64,000 nt of DNA, taken from an uncultured Clostridia bacterium. Its GTDB lineage: Bacteria > Bacillota > Clostridia > Christensenellales > CAG-314. Each line of letters starts with the position of its first letter. Within the stretch, counting starts at the first letter, position 1. Shown here one piece after another: positions 42,474 to 50,406 of this stretch. Made by a program: the position numbers and the translations under genes. Location of the stretch: NCBI GenBank assembly GCA_934203075.1, contig CAKPYT010000046.1:1-64000 (forward strand), given 5' to 3'. Below the pieces are notes generated by a model that saw only the letters and a list, made by a program, of their open reading frames with translations, was not told where the DNA came from and did not search any database.

Positions 42474-43328
42474 CTATGCTTTTCCCTTAAAATCGATTCG
42501 TACAATCTGCATTTTCATAAACCCGTCTCCGAGTTTTGCCAAAAAACGGAAAAGTCCGCTTACGGAAGGATCTTTCAGGTCGTTGTAACCAAGCATATAC
42601 CCCCGGCTCGAAACAATCAGTTTTTCGCTCCACTGGGAGAGCTCTTTCTTTGCATTGCTCACGGCAAAATAAGCCCCAACGTTTTTGATTTTGGCAACCT
42701 TCAACCAGGTTTTACGCATCAGTTTTCCGGCTTTTTTGTTGGCCGCGTCAAAAACGAGTTTCCCGCCCGGAAAAGCGTCTGCCATCTTGCAAACGAGCGC
42801 TCTCACCTGTTCGGTCAGGAAGTAATAAAATACGCCGGAAGCAAAGAAAACGGCCCCGTCGCTCGCATCAATCTCCTCAAACCATGCCGTGTCGTTCAGG
42901 TCGCAGGCGAGATTCTTCTCCCGGTCGCCTGCGGGCAAAAGTTCGTTGCGTACGCGGATCACGTCCGGAAAATCCAGGTTAAAAATTTTGCATTTGCCGT
43001 TGTCGCATTTTCTGCCGGTATCGTCCAGGCCGCAGCCGAGGTTTACCACCGCTGCCCCGGGGTGATCTTGCAGATAGGCCTTCACTTCTTCCGCAAGGTC
43101 GTTTTGCCGCATGGCAACTTCCAGATATCCAAAACGATACATCGTCTTTTTCGATTGGGCTTCCAACCCGGAAAAGTCGTAGTCGATTTGTTCTATCAGT
43201 CGGAACGAGGTTTCGTCGCGGTACAAATTCGGGAAAAGTTCCGTGCAGATTTTTCTTCCGTAAAGGGGGATCACCAGCGTTTCCTGTACGGTATTTTTTT
43301 TAATGTGATATTTCTTTGGTTCCGTCAT
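42474..43328 (-). CDS. SAM-dependent methyltransferase, LCMT/PCMT-type
   Basis: A 284-residue class I methyltransferase. The SAM-binding glycine loop is VVNLGCGLDDTGRKC (about 94-108), followed by IFNLDFPDVI with the acidic ribose-binding residue, and FFASGVFYYFLTEQV. The N-terminus IPLYGRK and the loop pattern fit the leucine carboxyl methyltransferase (PF04072-like) family of O-methyltransferases. Substrate unknown. It is expressed from a promoter at 43356-43384 with the transglutaminase-like gene. Confidence 0.85.
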   Translation of the reverse strand: MTEPKKYHIKKNTVQETLVIPLYGRKICTELFPNLYRDETSFRLIEQIDYDFSGLEAQSKKTMYRFGYLEVAMRQNDLAEEVKAYLQDHPGAAVVNLGCGLDDTGRKCDNGKCKIFNLDFPDVIRVRNELLPAGDREKNLACDLNDTAWFEEIDASDGAVFFASGVFYYFLTEQVRALVCKMADAFPGGKLVFDAANKKAGKLMRKTWLKVAKIKNVGAYFAVSNAKKELSQWSEKLIVSSRGYMLGYNDLKDPSVSGLFRFLAKLGDGFMKMQIVRIDFKGKA

Positions 43329-43355
43329 ATCGAATCCTTCTTTCTGTTTTTTCTT

Positions 43356-43384
43356 ATTCTAGCACGGAAAGAGGAAAAACTCAA
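43356..43384 (-). promoter_or_regulatory. Promoter of the methyltransferase unit
   Basis: On the minus strand, TTGAGT (43379-43384), 17 bp and TAGAAT (43356-43361). Confidence 0.7.
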
Positions 43385-43722
43385 GCAGTTCGCGGCGGCT
43401 AACTGCTAAAATTTTGTTTCCGCACAACAGGAAGAGTCGCACTTGGATTCCTGCCGGGGAAGGAAGTGGGAGGGTAACATTTTCGGCAGGGGTTCCTCCC
43501 GTCTTTCAGAGGCGAAGTGCGCCGCGAGGCGGATAACGATTTTTTTACCGAGGGAAACAAAACTTTGTAATTTCACCCGGGAACCTATTTACTTTCATTT
43601 CTGAAATAGGTATAATGGAAAAAAGAGGAAAGGGGAGGACATTTGGGGGAGAAATTTACGGAAAGTGTACAACAGTTGATGAAAATACAATTCAAAATGG
43701 ATACCGCAATGGAACAAATCTT
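43385..43722. other. Intergenic stretch with the promoter of the repeat-protein pair
   Basis: No gene seen. TTTACT (43588-43593), 17 bp and TATAAT (43611-43616) form a promoter. The inverted repeat CCTATTT (43584-43590) / AAATAGG (43604-43610) spans its -35 to -10 region like an operator. GGGAGG/CCTCCC hairpin arms lie further upstream. Confidence 0.55.
43588..43616 (+). promoter_or_regulatory. Promoter with overlapping inverted repeat, DUF4116-type pair
   Basis: TTTACT-17-TATAAT; a 7-bp inverted repeat with a 13-bp gap covers the promoter and could bind a repressor. Confidence 0.6.
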
Positions 43723-44679
43723 ATGACTTACAAAGAACTTCTCATACAAAAACTGCAAAACGGACAAATGGCTTTTCGCGAGGTGAAGGAACAGTACCGC
43801 GCCGACAAAGAGGTAGCCCTCGTTGCAGTCAGAATAAACACGCTCAACTTCCTGATGGTGGACAGCAGCCTGAAGGATGATAAGGAATTTATGACCGAGG
43901 TTTTAAAGCTGAACAAAAAATTCGTCATGAACATCGGTCCCACCCTTCGAAACGACAAAGAATTTATGCTGTTTGCCATCGGTATCAACCCCGCTGCCGA
44001 AAAATACGTCGGCGAAGCGCTCAAAACCGACAAGGATTTTTCCATAGCGGCATACGACAAAAACCATCTTTCCTCCGATCACTTCGACGAAAGTTTAAAA
44101 TCGGACGAAAAATTCGTTCTGGAGTCGCTGAAAAACGGACAGGACGGGTTCCGTTTCGCTTCGGACGAAATAAAAAATAATAAAGCCTTTGTCAAAAGAG
44201 CAATTGCGGAACAAGGCTTCCGGTTGGACAGCGTGGGGGAAAAATTAAGAGACGATAAAGAAATCGTTTTGGCTGCCGTCAAAAACTACAGCGCAAATCT
44301 GAAAGGCGCAAGCGCCAGACTACAGGACGATAAAGACGTGGCTTTGGCGGCCGCCAAAGCCGGAAGCGCCGCCCTTTCGTACGTAAGCGACAGGTTGAAG
44401 ACGGACAGGGACGTTTTGCTTGCCGCCGTTTCTCACGAGGACGCAGCGCTTTTGGGGGTGGACAAAAAAATGCGTGCCGATAAAGAGATTGCGCTTACGG
44501 CGATAAAGTTTTATGCCGCCAATATGCGCCACGTCGACAATACGCTGAGGTCGAACAAACAGTTTGTGCTGGAAGCGATGAAACTCAATCCGAAATGCTA
44601 CGCCTTTGTACTGCCGCAGATGCAGAATAACAAAGACGTTCGTACAATCTACAACGAATATCTGCGCTCTTTAAGGTAA
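43723..44679 (+). CDS. DUF4116-type solenoid protein, 11 or so 25-residue repeats
   Basis: A 318-residue protein with no signal peptide or membrane helix. After a short N-terminal helix the sequence is made almost wholly of exact 25-residue units of the form DDKEIVLAAVK-x8-ASxxLK; about 11 follow without a gap. That spacing matches half of the roughly 50-residue DUF4116 domain and predicts two short helices per unit. ATG 43723 is preferred over ATG 43615 because the latter lies in the promoter -10 and because the paralogue downstream starts in the same register. The ribosome-binding site is weak. Function unknown. Confidence 0.82.
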   Translation: MTYKELLIQKLQNGQMAFREVKEQYRADKEVALVAVRINTLNFLMVDSSLKDDKEFMTEVLKLNKKFVMNIGPTLRNDKEFMLFAIGINPAAEKYVGEALKTDKDFSIAAYDKNHLSSDHFDESLKSDEKFVLESLKNGQDGFRFASDEIKNNKAFVKRAIAEQGFRLDSVGEKLRDDKEIVLAAVKNYSANLKGASARLQDDKDVALAAAKAGSAALSYVSDRLKTDRDVLLAAVSHEDAALLGVDKKMRADKEIALTAIKFYAANMRHVDNTLRSNKQFVLEAMKLNPKCYAFVLPQMQNNKDVRTIYNEYLRSLR

Positions 44680-44684
44680 AAACG

Positions 44685-46475
44685 ATGGATAAACAAACGG
44701 CAATCAAACAACTTTCGGACGGATTGATCACGTTAGACAAGCTTGACGAGCATTTTCGTGACGATAAAGACGTCGTTCTGGCAGCAGTCGAAAGGGACGG
44801 CAGTTCTTTTCGGTTTGCATCCGATCGACTTCGCGACGACTTTGAAACGGTTTTCGACGCTGTGAATATAGACGGCATGGCCATAAGATACGCTTCCGAC
44901 GAGTTAAAAAACGATCCCGACATAGTCAAAAACGCAATGGACAACAATCCGCTTGCACTCTCTGCCGCAGGAGCAGGGATGGACAAAAACGAGGACGTCG
45001 TCATAGACCTCCTGCAAAAAGGGAAGCTCAAATTTCCGGATGCCGACAAAAGCCTGAGAAAAAACCGTAAAGTGGTTCTGGCTGCGGTGAAGGTCGACGG
45101 CGAAAATCTTTACTATGCCGATGTCGGTTTTAAAAATGACTATGAAATTGCAATTTCGGCCGTAAAACAGCACTCTCATGCCTACACGTGGGTGAGTGAT
45201 AAACTCAAGAACGACAAGGCTTTTTCGCTGGAAGCGGTTGGATTGGACAGCAACCGGATATCGTCGGTGCCGTACGAGCTTTTAGACGATGAGGAATTTA
45301 TGTCCGAAGCCGTGCGGATCGACGGTCTGACGCTGAAATGGGCGGGCTATAACGTTTCCGGAAAAGAAAACGTCGTGCTTGCCGCAATCAAACAGAATCC
45401 CTCTGCGCTTTTTTGCGCGCGAGATTTTTTTCGGTCCGACGAGGACTTTTTGAAAAAGGCGTTGGAAATCAACGGAGATTGCTTGAAATTTGCCAGCGAC
45501 GAGTTGAAAAACGACAAAGAGTTTATCCTGTTTGCCACGGCGCTGGATTACGACGCCGTAAAATACGCCGGCGACAATTTAAAGCGGGAGAAAGATTTTT
45601 GGTTCGACGCCTATAAAATCAACCCGAACACCTTCCGGTTTTTGGACAACGAGACCAAAAACGACAGAGAGTTTTTCCTGGACGGTTTAAAGCAGGGGTT
45701 CAGAATTTTGCGCTTTGCTTCCGACAACGTTACTCACGACCGCATTTTTGCGGAAAAGGCGGTACTCCTGGACGGCTTCGATCTGCGCTTTATAGCACCC
45801 GTCTTCAAGGAGGAAAAACCGTTCGTTCTACAGGCGGTGAAAACCAACGGCTACAATCTGAAGGCCGCAGGCTATCGTCTTCAGGAGGACATCGACGTGG
45901 TTCTGGCGGCAGTCGCTCAAAACGGCGGTGCAAAAAAATACGTCATCGGAAGTCTCGAATGGAACAGCAAAGTCGGAAAAGCCGCAAATGCGGATCACTC
46001 TGCCTGCAAAAAATTGCCGTCAATGGAGGAAGACGACCAGGCACTCAGAAGCGCTGACGTTTTAAGGAATCGTAAAAGCAGTCTGGACAGAGAAATCGAC
46101 GCCAGAATGTTCGATAACAAAGAAATTCTTTTGAGTTTTGCCACGAGAAGCGGCTGGGAAGCTTTCGAAAGATATTCGAGTTATGCCACCAAATCCGACC
46201 GTGATTTTATGCTTCGGTGCATCGAAAAAAACGGCTGTATGTTGTGTGCGGCCGCCTTTAAACTCCGAAACGACAAAGACTTTGCCCTTACGGCCGTACG
46301 GCAGAACGGCTACGCTTATGTCTTTGCGTCGGAGGACTTGAAAGCGGATGACGACTTCAAAAAAGCCGCAAAAGAACAAGGCGATTTTTCGGACGGAAAA
46401 TATCTTGTTGCAACCGAAGTGAAACGCCAATATAACGACGACGTGTACCTTTTGGAGCCGGACGAAATAAGATAA
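44685..46475 (+). CDS. Larger DUF4116-type solenoid protein, about 19 repeats
   Basis: A 596-residue paralogue 5 bases downstream of the previous gene. Sixteen consecutive 25-residue units run from about residue 26 to 425 (for example DDKDVVLAAVERDGSSFRF at the start). A charged linker of about 55 residues follows, then two or three more units. The N-terminal helix (AIKQLSDGLITLDKLDEHF) resembles that of the neighbour. The units are similar in protein but not in DNA, so the repeats are old. It likely works with the upstream copy as a binding scaffold; the partner is unknown. Confidence 0.82.
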   Translation: MDKQTAIKQLSDGLITLDKLDEHFRDDKDVVLAAVERDGSSFRFASDRLRDDFETVFDAVNIDGMAIRYASDELKNDPDIVKNAMDNNPLALSAAGAGMDKNEDVVIDLLQKGKLKFPDADKSLRKNRKVVLAAVKVDGENLYYADVGFKNDYEIAISAVKQHSHAYTWVSDKLKNDKAFSLEAVGLDSNRISSVPYELLDDEEFMSEAVRIDGLTLKWAGYNVSGKENVVLAAIKQNPSALFCARDFFRSDEDFLKKALEINGDCLKFASDELKNDKEFILFATALDYDAVKYAGDNLKREKDFWFDAYKINPNTFRFLDNETKNDREFFLDGLKQGFRILRFASDNVTHDRIFAEKAVLLDGFDLRFIAPVFKEEKPFVLQAVKTNGYNLKAAGYRLQEDIDVVLAAVAQNGGAKKYVIGSLEWNSKVGKAANADHSACKKLPSMEEDDQALRSADVLRNRKSSLDREIDARMFDNKEILLSFATRSGWEAFERYSSYATKSDRDFMLRCIEKNGCMLCAAAFKLRNDKDFALTAVRQNGYAYVFASEDLKADDDFKKAAKEQGDFSDGKYLVATEVKRQYNDDVYLLEPDEIR

Positions 46476-46714
46476 AAGTTACGGAAAAGGCAGGGCCATC
46501 GCCGGGTTTTCGTTTCCGGTGCGGCTGCCGTTTGGAATGCCGCAGCGCAATACGTGTTGTGGCAGAGTTTTTGCAAATCAAGGCAAGAAAACGGTGTGGA
46601 AACCCTGCCGAATGGAAGGGGGCTTTGAACTTTCCATCCTTCGGGTAAAGAAAAGTAAAACAATCGCGTAGGATTCGCAGGGGGCAAAACCGTAGAAGTC
46701 AGTAAGGCGTTTCT

Positions 46715-46873
46715 ATGCAAGAAGTCCGGAGGCCTGAAGACATCGTCGTTTACGACCGCCTGCCGGATTGGATATTTGATTTCGAAAAAGATACGGAAGA
46801 AACGGAATCCTTTTTGAAAGCGAGTTCGGTTTATCTTAAAAAACGAGGCTGCAGTTCTGCAGCCTCGTTTTGA
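46715..46873 (+). CDS. Possible 52-residue acidic small protein
   Basis: ATG 46715 with AAGG 8 bases upstream. The first 44 residues look protein-like and acidic (DIVVYDRLPDWIFDFEKDTE), while the last eight are encoded by the terminator stem. It could be a real small gene, or the tail of a decayed one. No homologue recognised. Confidence 0.3.
   Translation: MQEVRRPEDIVVYDRLPDWIFDFEKDTEETESFLKASSVYLKKRGCSSAASF
46840..46871. terminator. Bidirectional terminator
   Basis: A perfect 15-bp stem, AAAACGAGGCTGCAG / CTGCAGCCTCGTTTT, with a 2-base loop, between convergent genes. Confidence 0.92.
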
Positions 46874-46890
46874 TGCTTATGAGGAGAAAG

Positions 46891-48072
46891 TTATTCGTTG
46901 CTGTAATTGTCAAAATAGTGCTGAATCAAAACAAACGGGGTACCTTTGTCGCCGCTGCCGCTCGTCAGGTCGCACAGGCTGCCCAGTAAGTCCGTCAGGC
47001 GGCGGGGGGTTGTTCCCTGCGATGCCATGGATCCTTTCAGATCCTGCTTTTTATCGTGGATCAATTGTTTCATGGCAGAAACGGCTTCCTCGCCGGAAAG
47101 GCCTTGCAGCTGGGTATCCGCAATGTATTTCAGTTTTAATTCGTTGGGGGTACCTTCCAGTCCTGCAGTGTATCCGGGGCTGATCATCGGGTCTGCCAGT
47201 TCCCAGATGCCGCCGACGGGGTCTTTGAAGGCGCCGTCCCCGTATACCATCACTTCTATGTGCTTGCCGGTTTTTTGATACAACGTTTCCGCAATGCCTT
47301 CCACAAACGGCTGGCAATCGCGGGGGAAGAGTTTTACACTGTTTTCCGTTGCAAGGTTGCTGCCGAGCAGGCCGGTGGTCGGGTTGTATCCGCTGCCGTC
47401 CACGCTTTCGGTCAAAAAGTCGTGCAGGCTCCAGACTTCTTTGGCGCCTTTTGCCTGCAAAATGCGTTTGGTACGTTTGCGCGTGTGGATGTCGGCATTG
47501 ATGATTTTGTCAGTGTAGTTCAACAGGTATTCCGGCCGGTTCGAAATTACGATTTTGCAATGGGGGCCGGCATATTCCTTATAGAGGGAAATGTAGTCGA
47601 TTCCGGTAAAGGGATGTTTCACTTCCGGAAAAATCCTGCGGAATTCTTCCTCGGTAAAACTGTCGCTGTAGGTATCGATTCCCGCTTCGTCTACCTTGTC
47701 GATAGAGATTAAGGGGTTTCCCACTTCGTCGGACGGGTAGGAGAGTTGAATAATCAGTTCGTCTACCCCGCGGGCAATGCCTTTTAAAAGCAAAGAAAAA
47801 CGGTTGCGGGAAAGAATCGGGAACAGCAACCCAACAGTGCCTCCCTTGGTTTTTTTGCGCACGTCCGCCGCGATTTGTTCTACCGTAGCATAGTTTCCCT
47901 GTGCCCGTGCCACAACCGCTTCCGTAACGGCAACAATGTCTCTGTCGTGAAAAGAAAACCCTTCTTCCTGTTGTGCGGCAAGAACGCTGTCCACCACGAT
48001 GTCCGCAAGAGGATCCCCTTGCTTGATGATGGGCCCGCGAATTCCCCGAACGATTGTACCGATGTTTTTCAT
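46891..48072 (-). CDS. Coenzyme F420-0:L-glutamate ligase-like protein (CofE/FbiB family)
   Basis: A 393-residue homologue of CofE, which adds glutamates to the lactate-phosphate side chain of F420. Features include [20 protein letters not shown] at the N-terminus, [19 protein letters not shown], and [20 protein letters not shown]. Clostridia carrying this long form usually have no other F420 genes, and none are seen here, so its substrate may be a different glutamylated compound. AGGAGG lies upstream. It is a single-gene unit on the minus strand with an AT-rich, palindrome-containing upstream region. Confidence 0.82.
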   Translation of the reverse strand: MKNIGTIVRGIRGPIIKQGDPLADIVVDSVLAAQQEEGFSFHDRDIVAVTEAVVARAQGNYATVEQIAADVRKKTKGGTVGLLFPILSRNRFSLLLKGIARGVDELIIQLSYPSDEVGNPLISIDKVDEAGIDTYSDSFTEEEFRRIFPEVKHPFTGIDYISLYKEYAGPHCKIVISNRPEYLLNYTDKIINADIHTRKRTKRILQAKGAKEVWSLHDFLTESVDGSGYNPTTGLLGSNLATENSVKLFPRDCQPFVEGIAETLYQKTGKHIEVMVYGDGAFKDPVGGIWELADPMISPGYTAGLEGTPNELKLKYIADTQLQGLSGEEAVSAMKQLIHDKKQDLKGSMASQGTTPRRLTDLLGSLCDLTSGSGDKGTPFVLIQHYFDNYSNE

Positions 48073-48304
48073 TTGATACCTCCTGTTGAAAGAGAAATGA
48101 GATACTTTGTTTGCAAAACAAAATACATTTCAGTATATCTTATATTTTTTTGTTTGAAAAGTAAATGAGTCTGATTTTTATTTTTTTCTTGCGATTTTTT
48201 CACGGGCAATCGTCGGGCTTTCCTTTTGCGGCAGTAACATATTTTTCTCAAATCCCATATTGTAAAACCAGAAGCGCAAAGTTTTTTGCGCAGGAGGTAC
48301 ATAT

Positions 48305-48517
48305 ATGTTTCAAGGTTTGTTTGGTTCGGACTGTGGCTCCGGTTGCGGCTGCAACTGCACCTGGTTGCTGTTGCTCATTTTGTTCCTGACCTGCTGCTGC
48401 GGCGGCAACGGATGCAAAAAATTCAGCATCAGCGTGAATCCCTGCTGCTTGTTGTTGATGATCGCTCTGCTTTATTGCTGCGGCGGTATCGGCATCGGCA
48501 AAGAATGCGGTTGCTAA
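48305..48517 (+). CDS. Small hydrophobic protein with 14 cysteines
   Basis: A 70-residue product, 20 percent Cys. Clusters CGSGCGCNC, CCCGGNGC, PCC, YCCGG and ECGC flank two short hydrophobic stretches (WLLLLILFL and LLLMIALL). There is no basic signal-peptide N-region. Clostridial genomes encode comparable tiny high-cysteine proteins, sometimes labelled chorion-like high-cysteine proteins, of unknown role; spore-coat or metal-binding roles are guesses. GGAGG lies 8 bases upstream, and a GCGCAAA/TTTGCGC hairpin immediately precedes it. A strong terminator follows, so it is an independent gene. Confidence 0.75.
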   Translation: MFQGLFGSDCGSGCGCNCTWLLLLILFLTCCCGGNGCKKFSISVNPCCLLLMIALLYCCGGIGIGKECGC

Positions 48518-48526
48518 AAACTTCGG

Positions 48527-48560
48527 GAAAGGGCGGGCAACCGCTCTTTTCTTTTTTTTG
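48527..48560 (+). terminator. Intrinsic terminator after the Cys-rich gene
   Basis: AAAGGGCGG / CCGCTCTTT (one G.T pair), GCAA loop, then TTCTTTTTTTT. Confidence 0.88.
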
Positions 48561-48903
48561 CAAAAACGAGTTCGTGCCCTTGCCGGGTAAAAACGCTCCG
48601 CCACAGAGAAAGCACAAGGGGTAAAGCGGGCAAAACGTCCGTGCGTTTTTGCGGGGGGTGTGCACTTTGTGCATTGCTCCTCATGCCCGGCACAAAAGAG
48701 TTCACAGTCGCTCGTGGCCCGCTTGCGCACCGGAAAAAAGAGAGTTTCGTCCGGCTTTTCGTTTGTTTTTGCCGGAAAGGTTGCAAAGAAGAAAAAAGTA
48801 GGGTATACTATACCTGCCCGTACCATACGGACGGGACGCATACTTTGTTTTGTGCAACCGGAATTTCGACCGGCATCCATCGGGAGCCGTAACGGAGGTT
48901 TTT
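48561..48903. other. Intergenic stretch with promoter and leader of the panT-like gene
   Basis: No gene seen up to 48780. The promoter at 48781-48809 starts a leader of about 90 nt with hairpin arms CCCGT/ACGGG and CCGG/CCGG; I cannot assign it to a riboswitch class. Confidence 0.5.
48781..48809 (+). promoter_or_regulatory. Sigma-A type promoter for the panT-like/coaX unit
   Basis: TTGCAA (48781-48786), 17 bp and TATACT (48804-48809). Confidence 0.8.
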
Positions 48904-49530
48904 ATGAAAACGAATTCTCGTAAAATTGCACTGACTGCCATCTTTTTTGCACTCATTGCCATATTGTCTTTTACGCCCCTCGGCTTTGTGCCGATTGTTC
49001 CGGGCGTCATCGATATGGCGTTTTTGTATTTAGTGGTAATCATCGTTGCGGCGCAGACGCAAGGGCTTTGGATCGGCGTGGCATGCAGCACTTTTTTCGG
49101 AGTCTGCAGCCTGATCAACGCCTACGTATACCCGACCAAACTGATGTCGATTTGCTTTCAGAATCCGCTCATCAGCGTTTTGCCGCGTATCTGCATTGGG
49201 TTTACGACGTATTTTTCCTATCGGCTGTTCTGCAAGTGTTTCGCAAAGGCAAAAAGCCGCTTTTGGTCCACAACGGCAGCCTCCGCTTTCAGCGCATTGG
49301 CGGGTGTCGTCACAAATACGGCGCTGGTACTCGGCGGTATTGCGTTGGGGTACGGCAATCTCTATCTGGAAAGCCAGGGGATGGACATGCTGACCTTTCT
49401 TGCTACGGTCGTGCTCGTCTTTAATTTCCCGATTGAATTAGTAACAAACTTCCTTCTGGTGCCGCCGGTTACGCTGGCAGTACGAAAGATCAATCCGACA
49501 ACGGAGCAGCAAAATGATTCTGGTAATTGA
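48904..49530 (+). CDS. ECF transporter S component, probably pantothenate (PanT-like)
   Basis: A 208-residue integral membrane protein with about six hydrophobic segments. ALTAIFFALIAILSFTPLGFVPI at the N-terminus has the Ala-rich first helix that ECF S components use to bind the T subunit, and FNFPIELVTNFLLVPPV closes the protein. The substrate call comes from the neighbour: it overlaps coaX, the pantothenate kinase gene, by 17 bases. ATG 48904 follows GGAGG by 7 bases. The energising ECF A and T subunits are not in this window. Confidence 0.78.
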   Translation: MKTNSRKIALTAIFFALIAILSFTPLGFVPIVPGVIDMAFLYLVVIIVAAQTQGLWIGVACSTFFGVCSLINAYVYPTKLMSICFQNPLISVLPRICIGFTTYFSYRLFCKCFAKAKSRFWSTTAASAFSALAGVVTNTALVLGGIALGYGNLYLESQGMDMLTFLATVVLVFNFPIELVTNFLLVPPVTLAVRKINPTTEQQNDSGN

Positions 49531-50287
49531 CATCGGCAACACGAACGTGAAAATGGGCGTGTTCAAAGGCAACGAACTGATTAAAAGCTGGCGTATGCAT
49601 AGCGACGCACAGCGCACGGGCGACGAGTACGGCATTTCCTTAAAACAGGCGTTTCAGGAAGAGGGGATTCGTTCTGCGGACATCGAAGGCAGCATTTTGT
49701 CCAGTGTCATTCCGCAAATGAATTACACCATCGAGCATATGCTGAACTACTATACGGGTACAAAACCTCTTATGGTTTCGCCCGGAGTCAAAACCGGGTT
49801 AAATATCAAATATGATAACGCACGGGAGCTCGGTTCCGACCGTATCATCACAAGTGTAGCGGCCGTGAAAAAGTACGGAGCCCCCGTCATCGTGGTGGAT
49901 TTCGGCACGGCAACCACGTTTAACGCCGTGAACGAACGCAAAGAGTTTTTAGGCGGGTGTATCGTCCCCGGGATTAAAACCGCGGTGGATGCGTTGACCG
50001 CAAAAGCGGCAAAACTGCCGCGAGTGGAGTTTCAAAAGCCCAAAACGGTGATTTGCCGCAGTACGATTGCAAACATCCAAAGCGGGTTAATCAACGGGAC
50101 CATCGGCACGGTGAATTATATTTTACGGTTAATGAAAAGGGAAATGGGTTCGGAAAACGTAAAAGTCGTGGCCACGGGCGGTTTGGCAGAACTGGTGAAA
50201 GACGAAACGGATATCGACGTGGTGGATCGCACGCTTTCCCTGTACGGGCTGAAATATCTGTACGATCTGAACACTCCGCAGGAATAA
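49514..50287 (+). CDS. coaX: Type III pantothenate kinase
   Basis: Phosphorylates pantothenate, the first committed step of coenzyme A synthesis, without feedback inhibition by CoA. The 257 residues carry the ASKHA-fold motifs: VIDIGNTNVKMGVF (phosphate 1), ELGSDRIITSVAAVKKYG, VVDFGTATTFNAV (phosphate 2), GGCIVPGI and VVATGGLAELV (adenosine). It overlaps the transporter gene by 17 bases, so pantothenate uptake and trapping are coupled. A terminator follows. Confidence 0.96.
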   Translation: MILVIDIGNTNVKMGVFKGNELIKSWRMHSDAQRTGDEYGISLKQAFQEEGIRSADIEGSILSSVIPQMNYTIEHMLNYYTGTKPLMVSPGVKTGLNIKYDNARELGSDRIITSVAAVKKYGAPVIVVDFGTATTFNAVNERKEFLGGCIVPGIKTAVDALTAKAAKLPRVEFQKPKTVICRSTIANIQSGLINGTIGTVNYILRLMKREMGSENVKVVATGGLAELVKDETDIDVVDRTLSLYGLKYLYDLNTPQE

Positions 50288-50293
50288 AAAATC

Positions 50294-50325
50294 GCAACCC
50301 GTAGCCGCGGGTTGCTTTTTCTTTG
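50294..50325 (+). terminator. Intrinsic terminator after coaX
   Basis: GCAACCCG / CGGGTTGC with a 6-base loop, then TTTTTCTTT. Confidence 0.9.
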
Positions 50326-50371
50326 GGGCACTTTCCGGCGCGTACGGAAGGGGCATAATTCGGTAAAACGG

Positions 50372-50400
50372 TTGTGAACACTTCAGGGATGGGTTATAAT
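50372..50400 (+). promoter_or_regulatory. Promoter of uvrBA, placing the start at the ATG
   Basis: TTGTGA (50372-50377), 17 bp and TATAAT (50395-50400). The predicted transcription start, about 7 bases later, coincides with the uvrB ATG at 50407. No clear LexA box (CGAAC-4-GTTCG) was found. Confidence 0.82.
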
Positions 50401-50406
50401 AAGAGA

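Larger units (their letters stand above)
46476..46890. other. Mostly non-coding stretch downstream of the solenoid genes
   Basis: It holds one possible short gene (46715-46873) and the terminator at 46840-46871. The first 230 bases show no believable frame on either strand. Confidence 0.5.

Noticed and set aside
43723..46475. DNA-level tandem repeats or CRISPR in the solenoid genes
   Set aside because: The period is 75 bp, but successive units share little nucleotide identity and there are no constant repeats with spacers; it is a protein repeat only.
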